Shown here one piece after another: positions 31,997 through 42,553 of a DNA stretch of 64,000 nucleotides. The notes below the pieces were generated by a model that had not been told where the DNA came from, made no database searches, and worked only from the letters and a program-made list of their open reading frames with translations. The position numbers and the translations under genes were made by a program. Source of the stretch: Pyropia yezoensis (taxonomy: Eukaryota; Rhodophyta; Bangiophyceae; Bangiales; Bangiaceae); contig CM020620.1 of assembly GCA_009829735.1 (NCBI GenBank), positions 23,348,020 to 23,412,019 of the forward strand, in the 5' to 3' direction. Each line of letters starts with the position of its first letter. Position 1 is the stretch's first letter.

Positions 31997-32798
31997 CGGT
32001 AGCGGCGGTGGTGGCGGCGGGGGCCGCAGGCCGCCCCCCCCAACCCCTGTCGTACCTTCCCCTCACCTCGCCGCCATCCTACTCATACTCGTCATAGCAC
32101 CAGCCATGAACATCAGGAAGCTCTCCGTACTGGATGCCCCGCACCTGCTCGTACAGCGCCGAGAAGCGGGGGCCCACCACGTCTGGGTCGGCGCCCACCG
32201 CCTCACCCACAATCATGACAGTGCGAGTGGGGGTAGGGCATCGCGTGAGGCGAGGCACTGTCGTGTCCCAATTGTGACCGAACATAGATCAAGAGGGATG
32301 GCGATGGGGGGGGGGGGTTCGTGCTCCTTGGTCGCCTCTGGGTGGGGGATCCGCGAAAGACTCACACTCATGCGGGGACGAGGCAGCAGCAGCGGCGGCG
32401 GGGGAGTGGGGGGAGGGAGGCCGGCAGCCCTGCCGACGTCCCGTCGAAGGGGAAGCGGGGGATCGTCGCGCCGGCGGCCACCTTGGTCGGCGACGGCGTT
32501 GTGAGAATACAAGTAGTGCGCCAAGTCGGCGACGCTCATGCTTGATTACTTCCCTCCGTGTAGCACATGTACTGTACAGAGACATAACTCACAGGCGTGC
32601 CGCCGCCGCTGCCACCGCCACCGCCACCGCCACCGCCCGCCACTGGCGACGGCGTTCCCGCTGGCAGAGGCGGGCGCAAAGCCGCCGCCGGCAGCAGCGC
32701 CCCCCCCAGCCCCCCCGCCACCGCCACCAGTGGGAGTCACCGCCGATCACCAACGCCACAGTCGGTGCGTCGCCGCCGCACGCAGCCCCCCCACGGCC
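31997..32798. other. Short unassigned minus-strand frames
   Basis: Two short frames look less random than their surroundings: 32285-32079 (ending DVHGWCYDEYE) and 32539-32213 (starting MSVADLAHYLYSHNAVADQ). They could be exons of one small gene or the tail of the glycosyltransferase-like gene to the right. I cannot assign them. Confidence 0.25.
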
Positions 32799-33746
32799 TC
32801 AGTGGTGGTCATCGGCTGGCCTCGCGTTGGCAGGGGGCCCGGCGGGGAGGGATCGCCCTCCCCGCCTAATTGACGCCCCCGCCCCCCACGCGGGCGTGCC
32901 GACGCGCCCCCCCCGCCCCGCCGCCGCCGCCGCCGCCGCCGCCGGACGCAGGTCGTCGTCGGCGCCGTTGGGAAAGGCGGCAGTGCCCATGAAGACTACC
33001 CACAGCCCCCAGAGGGCACAGGCGGAGGAGCCGTCCCGGCTTCCCGGCCCGCTGGGGAAGCCCTCGAACGCCCCACACGCCACCGCGTACCCAGCGATTT
33101 GTTCGGACCGCCGCGCAGGCAGCGGCGGGCGTAGAGGGCGACCGCCAGCAGCAGCCGCTCCACGCCCCCCTCCGTCGCCCTCCCTGGCGGCTCAACCGCC
33201 TCGCCGCCGCCGCCGCCGCCGCCGACGACGTCAATGTCACCGCCGCCGTCCCGACTGCTGCCGTCGCCGTCGCTGTCGCCGTCCCTGCCACGGAGCGGCA
33301 GGAGGGAGCCGCTGACAGCATCGTACATAAAGCCCCGGGTTGACCACCCAGTTGGGCGGCTTCCCCGCCCGCGTGTCGGACGTGATGGTCACCGCCGCAC
33401 CGCCCGCGGCGGCGGCGGCCGCCCTCAGCGCCGCCACCGCGTCGCCCACCCACCCGACGTCCTCGTCGATGAAGACAACGTTGTAGCAGGCGGTCAGGAC
33501 GGCGGCCGCGCCGCCGGCCGCCGCCCTGCGGATAGACCGCGCCACAAAGGCGGGTGTAACAAAGCAGGCACTCCCCCCGGTCGTGAGGCGTCGGGGGGGT
33601 GCGGTCCCGTCCACCGCGCCCACCACGGTTGCCGTCGCCGTCCCCGCCGCTGCCACCGCCGCATCCGCTGCTGATGCTGCTGCCGTCGCTGCCGCGGGCG
33701 CCACAGCGTCCGTGCCCGCGTCGCCGCTGCCCACCCGCACGGCCAT
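32799..33746 (-). pseudogene. Possible nucleotide-diphospho-sugar transferase (frameshifted)
   Basis: The segment near 33550-33330 reads CFVTPAFVARSIRRA, then NVVFIDEDVGWVGD and TITSDTRAGKPPNWVVNPGL. This matches the pattern of nucleotide-diphospho-sugar transferases: a hydrophobic strand, a DxD-like acidic motif, then SDTR and an N-x-G-L/F-Y strand. In two further frames follow RLLLAVALYARRCLRGGPNK and VVFMGTAAFPNGAD, which fit the C-terminal part of that family (FPNG). At least two frame changes near G/C runs are needed. Such enzymes add sugars to proteins or glycans in the Golgi. Neither the N-terminus nor the end is defined. The call is tentative. Confidence 0.4.
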
Positions 33747-34810
33747 GGACGGCGGCGGTGGCTCCGCAGCGGTCGCCCCCCCCCCTCCCCCCCCCTCGCG
33801 CAGAAAGGCCGCGACCCCCGCCGGCGGCGGCCAGCGTCAGCACCAACGGTGCGGTGCGGCGGTAACGGCGGCGGGGCGGGGCGGGCGGTCAAGGTGGCAG
33901 CGAATGTGAGGGGCGGGGCGGGGAGGGGCAGGCGGCCGGGCGCGCCCGCCCGGCACAGTCGCCGCCACAGCCGTCGCCGCCGCCGACACCGCGGCCACCG
34001 CGGCCGCCGTGGCAGCTGCCCGGCGCCGTCGCCTTCGCCACTGTCGCCGCTGCAAGGGAAGCGGACTGGACACCCCAGAACTGGTACCGGTGCTGGCGGA
34101 TGAGGGAGGCGAGGGGGACCGCCCGATGGAGCCGTGGCATGGGGGGGAGGGGGGGGGAAGGGGCGCGCCGACGCAACCGCCGCCGCCACTGCTGTCGCCG
34201 CCGGCGCCGCCGCACGCCGCCGGCGCCGTCGCCACTCGGGGGCGGCCCCCGCCGCCGCCCGCACTCGGGCCCCCGCCGCCGCTGCCACCGCCGGCAACCC
34301 GCCGCAACTCGAACAGGGGGGGGTGGGTTGGGCGGCGGGGCGGTGCGGCGCGAGCACAGGGACGAAAATGCGTAGGAAGCCTCCCCCCCACCCCCGCACG
34401 CACGCGCACGCGCGGCGCGCGGTGGCCGCCACGCCGGGTCGCGGACCGCCGAGCGCCACTCGGCCTGCGGCGGTGGCGGCGGCGGCGGGGGTGGCGGCTG
34501 TCGCGGCCGGGGGTGGGGTTGGCAGCGATTGTGGGGGTGTGGAAGCGGGGGGGGGCAGGGAGGGCAGAGGGCGGCGGACGCGTGGGCTGCACCAAGCCGG
34601 GAATCCCACGTGGTGCGCGGTCAGTCGCTGGGGGTCGCGCGGGTGCGACTCGCTCCCGCAGGTGGGTGGGTCCCCGGCGTGGTCCGCTCCAGCCGGCGCC
34701 GCCACAGTGGGGAGCGGGTTGTGCGCTGGCTGGTGAGCCGGAGGACGGTATCCGCCCCAACCCCCTGCCCACCGAGGCACGCCCGACGCGGTCGCGCGGT
34801 ACCTCATCAT
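33747..34810. other. GC-rich low-complexity region, no supported gene
   Basis: Both strands are open over long stretches but encode only Arg/Pro/Ala-rich sequence. It may contain the N-terminus of the glycosyltransferase-like gene. Confidence 0.45.
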
Positions 34811-37417
34811 GAGACCCGTTCCAGCGTCGGCGGGAAAGGAAAAAGCAAGCGAGGTCTGTAGGACAGGCGCGGCCCAAGGCTGACCTATTTTGGTGAGTAC
34901 CTACCAGTAAAAATAGAAATAGGTAAACAAGGGCATCCCGACCTAACCCGGCCGGTCGCGCTCCCAACCTTCAACGTCTCTCCGCCGCGCCTCGCCCGCG
35001 TGCGGGTAGCGGCAGACGCCACGGTGACCTCCACCGCATCCCTACGATGGCGCAACCCCGCGGACGCCCCGGGGGGAAAGCACGCGCTCATTGGGGCGGA
35101 GGAGCTCCAGCTGCTGGAGCGGCCGCGGGTGCGCCGGGCGGGCCACCGTGTGCAACGCTCGGCGGCAGATTCAGATCTTGAACGGGCCCACCCGCGGGCG
35201 CCGGGCTTGGCGGCGACGGTGGCGGGGGGCGACCGAGTGGAGGAGGGCGGGGAGGGCACCCCATCACTTGGTGCGGCGGGGGTGACGAGGGGCGGGGAGG
35301 GGGGGGGGGTAGGGGGCTTGCCATGATGCCGAGGCAGATCACCGCCGACGGTGCAGTTGACAGGTGGTGTCTGTCCTGAGCACAGATGCACAGTGCATGA
35401 CACCTTCTCGCCCTCTTCTTATAGACCGCCTCCCCTCGAGCGGGCCCGCGCGCCTCCTTCCGTCCCGTCGCGACTCGCCAAACTTATTTCAACTGCGACG
35501 GAAGCGTAGCTTCAAAATATTCAGCTTTGGATAAAACATGACATGCACACTTTGGTTGTTGAGAATGTTCGAACGAAACATGCTCAAAATAGAAAGAAGA
35601 GTTGCAAAATGTGGCTGTCGGGGTCCAGGCCTCGTGTCCTTCGAGGCAACCTGTCTTTCCCAGCAGGCTCTCCTGTAACATATTGGGTGTTTTCGTCGGT
35701 GAGGTGTGAAAGAGTCCGCCGCTTCTTCCAGTGAGGAAAACCAGCTGCATTATATTAGGAACAGACATATCCTAACTAAAGTTCCTAGACGAGGGGTCGT
35801 GTTTAAAGGGGTCGTGATCACCCACGTGCACCGGTCTGGAGTGTGATGGGCCCTCGACAGCCGCTCCGCACCTTGCGCTCATGAGTGGCTACCCGTGGCC
35901 CAGCAGTTCACGAGATTCGAGGAGTCATGTCGATCTCGGTCTCTACCCTGGGGTGTCGACCGCGCCAGGTGAGCAATCCTGCAAAGGCACGGCATGAGGA
36001 CGTCATTCATTCAGCAGTGCCAGCGATACGGCCGACGAAGCTGATTGGCGGTGATAGCACGGTCTCAAGGATGACAGCTACGGCGAAGCCTGCCTGACTG
36101 ATTCGCCAATCATGAGGACAAGACTTCATTGAACGATATCTCGAGACGGCGCTGTCTGCACTGCTTCCTGGGATAGAATGGCAGGCAACAGCGGGATAGG
36201 ACGTAAAGGAGTTCTAATTAGGGGTAGGACGCCCTGTGGGTTCCACGCGGGTATCAAACAAGGGTATTGCACGTCCGCCGAAGAGTATTGCAGTCGCCCC
36301 AATTCTGGCGGTCTGCTCAAGACAAGAGCACAAATGCGGTTGACCAATGGCGTGTCCCAGATCTTGCTGCCGCTGCCATTGGCAGCCTTGTATCGGGGTC
36401 TGCTATTGTGCAAGCAGATAGATGGGAGACCGATTTCTGAGCCGATCCGCCACAGAACCGAGAGCGGCTGAGGCTTCGCAACTGTTCCTGCCCAGGACTC
36501 GCCTGAGATCGAAGGAAAAGAGCAGAGATCGCCGGATAGAACAATAGTATGCTGACCAAGGGGCTCTCTGATCGAGAAGCCCCGGGACCTGCGGCCAATC
36601 GCGTTCTTTCGGGATCTGAGAGCCGCGGCAGTACAGCGCCGCTCTCATGCCCTTCTCGAACGTCATTGGCTGAAGTGCTGGCGGCCACCTGTTGTAGTGC
36701 AGTTGGACACATGCACAACCGGCAAAATTGATACTTCTGAAATATAGATGCGCGTGGGCGGGTCTCCGACGCGGATCGAACTCTTTCTTGATCTCGCATT
36801 CGATTCTTTGCCCAAAGAAAGGCCGAGCCAAGTGCCCCTGTAGCGGACCATGCCAGGATCTGATCGCTATCTCCATTAGTGATTCGACGATGACCTTCTG
36901 ACGGTCGTCCAGTGGACCTGCGGGCCTGCCCGTCGGAACGTACCTTCGAGAAACGCCACCAGCAGATGATCCCGTGAGCTTCACCCCTTGCCATCTCACC
37001 AATCAGAAGCACCCCTATCAGACACCACGCCCCCAAGCCCGTCCCTCACACAACACCACCCTCCAAGTTAACCCAGGAAAGGCAATAGTTTCTGAGAAGA
37101 GTACGTCTCAGTGTTGGGCCTGGCCAGCCCAATTCGAACCCCCCCCCCTGTCCAAGCCAGGATGAGGACAGGCCTCGGTGGCTTAATGCTCGAGGCGCAA
37201 TAGTTTCTGAAAATTTATCTCTCTGCTCTTGTCCTATTCACAGTGGTCCCCCCACAGGGGCGCACAGGATGATAATTGGGGTGGAGGGCCCAAACATGTA
37301 CATCGAGACTGCGACGCAGTCTGCAACACAAAGACAAGTTTCGCCTGGCCTGCCGGTTGGCAAGGCATCTAGGAAGGGAGGCTTTCCTCGTTATTCTCCG
37401 CATGTAGACTGCTTGGC
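34811..37417. other. Intergenic, lower GC, no gene seen
   Basis: 34811-35400 is GC-rich without a recognisable product. 35450-37417 is near 50% GC, unlike the flanks. An open frame at 37036-36317 (minus) has no domain and unnatural composition. The phrase GCAATAGTTTCTGA occurs twice (about 37082 and 37197). The region looks like old, decayed insertions. Confidence 0.45.
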
Positions 37418-37442
37418 GGACGTGCACGTGTCGTGATCATGT
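37418..37442 (+). repeat. 25-base piece of the 11621-11739 MITE-like element
   Basis: It matches 11641-11665 at 24 of 25 bases (core GTCGTGATCATGT). It lies exactly at the point where the family C RNase H frame is cut off. Confidence 0.6.
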
Positions 37443-38800
37443 AGGCCCCTGGGCGTCGTCCTTCTCCGTCATCTTGTTCGAGGACAGCGCCAACAGCATA
37501 CCCACTGGCATCTGTGGACACAAAGATTGGGTACCTCTTGTCGAATGGCCTCAGTACTGGTGCACTTGTCGTCAGGGTTGGTAGTTGCTCAAGAGCTCTC
37601 TGGGCGTCAGAGTTCCATTCAAAGTCGACGTTTCCAGTGAGCCTTGTGAGAGCTTATGCTCTCGCAACTTGTCCAGGGCTTGCCATAGGTGCTTAAGGTG
37701 ATCTTCGATAGCTTCACTGTAGACCAGGATGTCGTCGAGGTAGACACAGATGAACTCATAGAGATAGGGTCGGAAAACGTCATTCATTTGGTTCATGAAG
37801 ACCGCGGGGGCATTTGTTAAACCAAAGGGTAGCACAGTAAACTGGTAGAACCCGTTTTTTGTTCGGAACGCCGTCAGCGGGATAGTATCAGGGTCAAGCC
37901 GGATCTGGTGGTAGCCAGATCGGAGGTCGATCTTCGTGAAGTACTGGCCTTTCGCAGTTGGTCGAAGATGTCGTCAATTCGTGGTAAGGGATATGCGTTC
38001 TTGATAGTGGCCTTGTTCAATGCTCGATAAGCGATGCACATTCGCCAGCCACCGTCCTTCTTCGCTGCAAAGAGTACAGAGGAGCCCCACGGTGAGGCGC
38101 TTGCTTGGATGAACCCCTTCTGTAGGAGGGTTGCAAGTTGTGTCTTACGTTCATCGAGTTTCCACTCAGATAGGCGATAAATGCCACTTCGACGTGGTTG
38201 AGCGTCCTCCGTAAACTTGACGCTAAACTTGTGACTGTGTTCAGGAGGAAGTCCATCTGGAAGCTCTTCTGCGAAGACTTCGGCGTACTCCTTGAGAATC
38301 GCTTGGACGTCATTCTTATCTTCAGCTGCTCCCATTTTGATTGCATTGATGTCAAAGGTCCTGGAAGGATATTTGGATTGCAGGTAGATGGCGAAGACAG
38401 GAATTCTTTTGATAAGGTCCTTGGCGAGGGGTTGCCTACTAATCAGGCCATGGGGTTTCTTGAGGGAGGCGGTGAGGGAGATGTTCTTGTGGTTAAACTT
38501 GAAGGAGATCTTGTTCTTCTTGATGTTGATTTTGGCGTCCCTGTCGTCACGCCATTTCTTTCCGAGGATGATGTCGTACGCACTAAGGTCGCATACAGCA
38601 AACCGAACGAATTCTTGGTATGGACCAATGTGAATCTCTAAGGGTACAATGGTCTCTGCGAGGACGTGGGCGCGGCCATTGGGCATACTAGCCGCGAAGT
38701 CCGTTTATTTTGTGGTCACATTTAGGGTATTCACGAGGCGCCTTGATACGACGTTAATGGAAGATCCGTCGTCAAACAGCACCTTAACCAGATCCATTGA
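37436..38800 (-). pseudogene. pol: Family C protease-RT-RNase H remnant
   Basis: The protease motif VLFDDGSSINVVSRRLV (about 38770-38720) is followed by an in-frame TAA near 38703. A Met at 38686 then leads to [12 protein letters not shown], and the RT begins with [21 protein letters not shown] frameshift near 37950 is followed by FTVLPFGLTNAPAVFMNQM and YLDDILVYSEA. Further shifts near 37670 lead into RNase H (RYPIFVSTDASGYAVGAVLE), which stops at about 37440. The integrase is missing. At least one stop and two frameshifts make this a true pseudogene and not a single miscall. Confidence 0.8.
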
Positions 38801-38869
38801 CTGAGGCAGTAGAAAGCAGAAGCCCGAGACGCGGGCCGTCAAATGGTGACGACATGTTTTCAGGAACAG

Positions 38870-39060
38870 AAGAAGCGTCTGGCACCGGGTTTGATGACGG
38901 TTGCTGCTTCAGTTCCGCTGGCCTTTTGGGCAGTCCTTGGCCATATGTCCTTTCTCACGGCAGCGGAGGCCGAGACCTTCACACATGCAGCGCTGACGCT
39001 CTCCAGGCGTGAGTTTCTCGACTTTGATGCTGGTGATGTCCATGGGAATGACACCCGTCT
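38870..39060 (-). pseudogene. Degenerate zinc-knuckle segment of family C Gag
   Basis: On the minus strand the frame reads CEGLGLRCREKGHMAKDCPK. The C-x4-H-x4-C half of a CCHC knuckle is intact, while the first Cys is displaced. It is separated from the main gag frame by about 150 bases that look inserted. Confidence 0.5.
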
Positions 39061-39159
39061 GTAGCATAATACAGAATCACCGATCGGCTTACCTAAAAGG
39101 TAGGTACTCGTAATGAGATGGGGATAAACCCCCATATCTGGCTCGAGATGTCAGGGATT

Positions 39160-39232
39160 TCGCCCGGTTGCCTAGTGGTTTGAGCGCTCCATTCCGCTCA
39201 CTTCTCAAGGGCCCGGGTTCGTTTCCGACTCT
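39160..39232 (+). ncRNA. tRNA-like Pol III A and B boxes (SINE head or tRNA relic)
   Basis: TTGCCTAGTGG (about 39168) fits an A box, and GGTTCGTTTCC (about 39217) fits a B box, with tRNA-like spacing. The acceptor and T stems do not pair, so this is not a working tRNA. It sits in the stretch that interrupts the family C gag, which suits a tRNA-derived SINE. Confidence 0.35.
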
Positions 39233-39984
39233 CCGATATCTGCTTTTTCGTTATTCCACACCGTCGTGGACGGCTTCGCAGATGTGCCGCCGAGGTGCGT
39301 CGAGGCACCAGCCTTGGCAGCCTCCACGCGCAAAGCGTCAGTCATGAGAGACTCAAGATCTGAGTTGGTCTTGAGGCAAAGAGCCTGCCAGATGTCCCGC
39401 TTCAAGCCTCGGGTGTAGCGGTCAATCTTCTTGGCTTCCGTGATGTCAGGGATGTCCAAGAGGACGCTCAGAATTGTCCTGTTGAACAATTCGACGTCTT
39501 TGATTTGGCGCCACGAGTGCAGCTTGTCTCGTGCCGCTTGTGTCTTGTTATGTGGACTGAAGCGTCGGACTAGCGCTGAACGGAATGATTCCCAGTTCGG
39601 GACAGCTGTAGTCTGACTGTAGACCTTCCACCAGTCGAACGCTTCACCGTCGAGGAAGGTACAAGCGATACTGCACGCATCGTCGGGGTCACTGAGTCGC
39701 ACATAGAAATCCATATGCGAGCACCACGCTTCAACCGTCCCAGGTTTACCGGAGAAAGCCACGGGTTTTTTCGGCCAGGCGGACTTCATGCCACTAGTAG
39801 TGGCCCTGGCCTTGGCTTCGGACAGTCGCTGCTTAGCGTCCGCTAATTCCATCTTGTCAGCCTCGAGTTGTTCGCTCATTTGCATGACAAACGCTGTAAG
39901 CTGGGTCCAGGCTTCCGTGGTCGGTGCGTTCGAGCCCGAGCCCGGATTGGCCAGGTTGACACCGCCTGGGATTGGTGCATCCAT
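39205..39984 (-). pseudogene. gag: Family C Gag (capsid region)
   Basis: 259 residues from Met 39984. The retrotransposon gag core reads FLDGEAFDWWKVYSQ, ALVRRFSPHNKTQAARDKL and LLDIPDITEAKKIDRYTRGL, typical of Ty3 capsid proteins. A coiled-coil-like stretch (EQLEADKMELADAKQRLSEA) precedes it. The C-terminus runs into non-gag sequence, and the knuckle lies beyond. It would form the particle shell. Confidence 0.8.
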
Positions 39985-40019
39985 GGTGTCTTGGGTTCAA
40001 GTCCAGGGCAAACAAACTT

Positions 40020-40350
40020 ATAACACAGATTTCACAAGACTTGCTTCGGGAGGACGCGCAGGAAGATGTCGGAGATGTCGGATAGGAGTTTGTCTGCAGC
40101 AGTAGTGGTGTATTCGATTTGAATAAGTGCTGCGGTAGTTGCTGCAACGTTCCAAATGAAGTACAGCAGTACTTCGAGAAGCACAAGAAATTCGGTTGAA
40201 ATCACGCAAACGGATTATTCAGAAGCGTCGGTGCACGGGCCCTGCTCGACGGCCGTGGTGCACGTGCATGACCAACTCGTATCACCACAACTCGCCCGAA
40301 AGAAAAAAATACAAAAAGAAAATAGCGAGGGGAAGAAGAAGCTCATAGCA
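40020..40350. other. Non-coding stretch, possible 5' LTR of family C
   Basis: It lies just upstream of the family C gag start. No TG..CA pair or primer-binding site is convincing. Confidence 0.3.
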
Positions 40351-41002
40351 TTATGACGCATACATGATGTATGGCATGAGGATCTGGCGGGGCATTTTAT
40401 CCGTCTGTTCCCAGGTCGGCGAGTCGTACCCGACCCACGTTACCTTGACGCACCAAAGTTCTGGTAGGCCAAGGTCGGTATGTCCGACGATGCTCTCTAC
40501 CTGGTATGGGACTCCATCCGGGCCCACCGGGTCATCTGACCGGTGGGTGGTAAGAGCTTTATGTAGCAACCCATCTGGTACCGGCTGAGGCTGTTCCGGC
40601 TTCGGTGCCGGTGTGACATCATTCACAATGATGTGCTGTATCTCCGTTTTGCAGTGGAGGATGACCGAGTGGTCATCTCTGAGCAAGATCTGGTACGGTC
40701 CCTTGATAGGTTGCATGAGCTTGTTCCCTCGGAACTTCTGGTGTCGTATGTATACCCAGTCACCTGTTCCTAGGGTCGCTTTGCGTACTCGCAGTCGGGC
40801 GTCGAAGTTCTTCTTGTACCGACGCAGAGTTCGGTCAAGGGCACCCTTGAGCTTAGGGATCATCCACGATAGCTTGGCCAACCAAGCCAGGTGGATCCGT
40901 TCGGCCGGTCGCCTATTCGGTGTGTCATACCGAGTGCACCTGCCTGGTGGCAGGGTCAGGCTCCCCACGCCCAGAGGCATGACCCACTCCCGTGGGGCAT
41001 AA
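40351..41002 (-). pseudogene. pol: Ty3 pol 3' fragment (integrase tail plus chromodomain), family B relative
   Basis: Roughly 210 residues, from EWVMPLGVGSLTLPPGRC to MPYIMYAS. They align along their whole length with the last part of the pol at 58501-62280 (about 80% identity by eye), including the GPY-like stretch MQPIKGPYQILLRDDHSV and the chromodomain-like WVGYDSPTWEQ. It is truncated upstream, where it joins directly to a 28S rRNA fragment. It marks an older insertion of the same family. Confidence 0.85.
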
Positions 41003-41008
41003 CCCTTC

Positions 41009-41041
<33 letters not shown>

Positions 41042-41079
41042 TGGGAATCTCCTTAATCCATTCATGCGCGTCACTAAAT
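41003..41079 (-). rRNA. 28S (LSU) rRNA fragment, 3' exon of a group I intron
   Basis: On the minus strand the 77 bases run from ATTTAGTGACGCGCATGAAT to ACCACAGCGAAGGG. They match the near-universal eukaryotic LSU segment of the peptidyl-transferase domain with about three differences. Both sides are cut: the intron is at its 5' side, and at its 3' side the sequence passes into a pol fragment. It is therefore a relic and not a working rRNA gene. Confidence 0.85.
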
Positions 41080-41300
41080 CTGCTATATCCCCGTGATTTC
41101 CAACCCTGAGGGCCGGACTGTATCTTAAGCCTCAGGAGGGGGAATCCTTTTTTCCTCTTTTGGCCCACTCCCGTTCAGTCTCTGCGACGGAGGCCTATTG
41201 CACCGGACAAGGTCACAACTTAGCCGCTCGCCACAGGGTCACCCCTGTCGGTTGCGAGGGTTTTTACCGTCCGCTCCGGTCATTACCCGGGATCCCACCC
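41080..41300 (-). ncRNA. Group I intron (3' part of the catalytic core), LSU insertion
   Basis: On the minus strand the sequence holds GCAGAGACTGAACGGGAGTG (about 41168-41187), which fits the conserved R segment, and CTTAAGATACAGTCC (about 41115-41129), which fits the S segment. GACTG of the first can pair with CAGTC of the second to form P7. The intron ends in G at 41080, immediately before LSU sequence, as group I introns do. The insertion point corresponds to the site usually called L1949 (from memory). The 5' end of the intron and the 5' exon are not found; the true intron may reach about 41640. Confidence 0.75.
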
Positions 41301-42553
41301 ACGAATTTCCCCGTGGGGGCGGTACCACGCGCCTTTGAAAGTGGAGGGCTTTCCTGTCCAAGGAGTGTCGCACGTAAAAAGAAGCTATCATCGTGTTTTT
41401 TTTTGCTTTCTAGAAGAGGCACCACGAACCCCCCCGTGGCCGACCACGTCCCACTCCGATATCTCAGATCTCCTCCCCCCGCACGGATACCAGCCATATA
41501 TGGCCATCTTCAAAAGACCCCACAGTGACACCCACCCGTCATCGTCTGCAGATTCTCACAGCGGCGGGTGTGCTGCTGGCTGCCCCGACCAGTCGTGAGC
41601 GTCGATTCCGCAGCCAGTCACAAAGCGCCTCAGAGAAAGAGACAGTGGGCAGGTGAGGAACGCGGGGCGGTCGGGGCAGGCCGCGTGTGGAAGGGGAGCG
41701 GGGAAGACGAGGGCGGGGGTGACGAGCCTCCTGCCGGGCGGCCCCGGTGACTGGCCGATCACGTGTCTGCGAGGAGTTGTGCCAGCTGACAACCGGCCAG
41801 GTGTATGTACGTACACGCCGCGCCGGTCGACACGCCCCATTGGATCACAGCTGATTGTATACAGGGAAGGCCATGGAAGATCACCCACGGGGTCAGGGAG
41901 TGGGAAAGTTGATGAGGTACCCCTCGTCAGCCAACCACAGAGCCAGTACACCGATTATGCGGTTGTAGATGGGGGGCGGGGCGTAAAGGGGGATGTGGGG
42001 GGGGGGGGGGGGGTGCGGGGGGGGGAGGAGCGAGGATGCGGAGGGGGGGGGGGGGTGGGGGGGGTGGTGGCGGATGTCCCCGAGGCGGGCCTCTCTCCCG
42101 CTACCAACAGGGAACTGAAGGTGGATTCCATATAGCTAAAGGTATATCTCATGCTATTAGGCGCGTGATATTGTTGCTGTGCAGTAACGACAGTTTCTCG
42201 GATGGGCCTGAGACTTGACACACGGTGTCAGGATGACCCTCCTGTGGTGGCAGTATAGAAAAACCCGAGCGAGAATGATGCCGAACTCGCTGTGTTAGAG
42301 CTGTTATTGACTGCACTAATCTGACTGCAATTATCTGCTTGATATAAAGGACCACCGCACCGTGCACGGATCTCCCGGGCAGGGTGCGGCAACCTTCTTC
42401 GTCATATTCACATGGTATTATCATCACGCTGGTACTGACGGTTCACGACGCCACATCCAACGCCCTGTTCGCCTCCGACCCGACGATCCCCGCCGGTTCC
42501 AAGGCCCTCTACGCTAAGGATCCCTCCTCCTCCCCCTCCTCCACCCCCACGCC
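41301..42553. other. Non-coding region with long G runs
   Basis: The left part may be more of the group I intron. 41968-42062 is nearly pure G with few interruptions, a quadruplex-prone tract. 42300-42430 has a TATA-like stretch (TGATATAAAGG) and may be the LTR of the gag-pro element that follows, but I could not define LTR ends. Confidence 0.4.
41994..42062 (+). repeat. Poly-G tract
   Basis: Runs of 9-17 G separated by a few other bases. It is likely to be miscounted in the assembly. Confidence 0.85.

Larger units (their letters stand above)
37436..39984 (-). mobile_element. Decayed Ty3/gypsy element (family C)
   Basis: Gag, a degenerate zinc knuckle, protease, RT and the start of RNase H can be followed leftwards on the minus strand. 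It is truncated in RNase H at about 37440, with no integrase or LTR recognised. Its RT and Gag differ from the other elements in the window. Several frameshifts, a stop and a short insertion mark it as dead. Confidence 0.8.

Noticed and set aside
36317..37036. 239-codon minus-strand frame
   Set aside because: No domain, no conserved blocks, overlapping frames equally open; probably chance.
37090..37200. Possible tRNA on the minus strand (GGTTCGAATTG)
   Set aside because: Only the B box is passable; the T stem does not pair and no A box lies at the right distance.
41003..41079. Working 28S rRNA gene
   Set aside because: Only 77 bases match, with differences at highly conserved positions, and the flanks are not rDNA.
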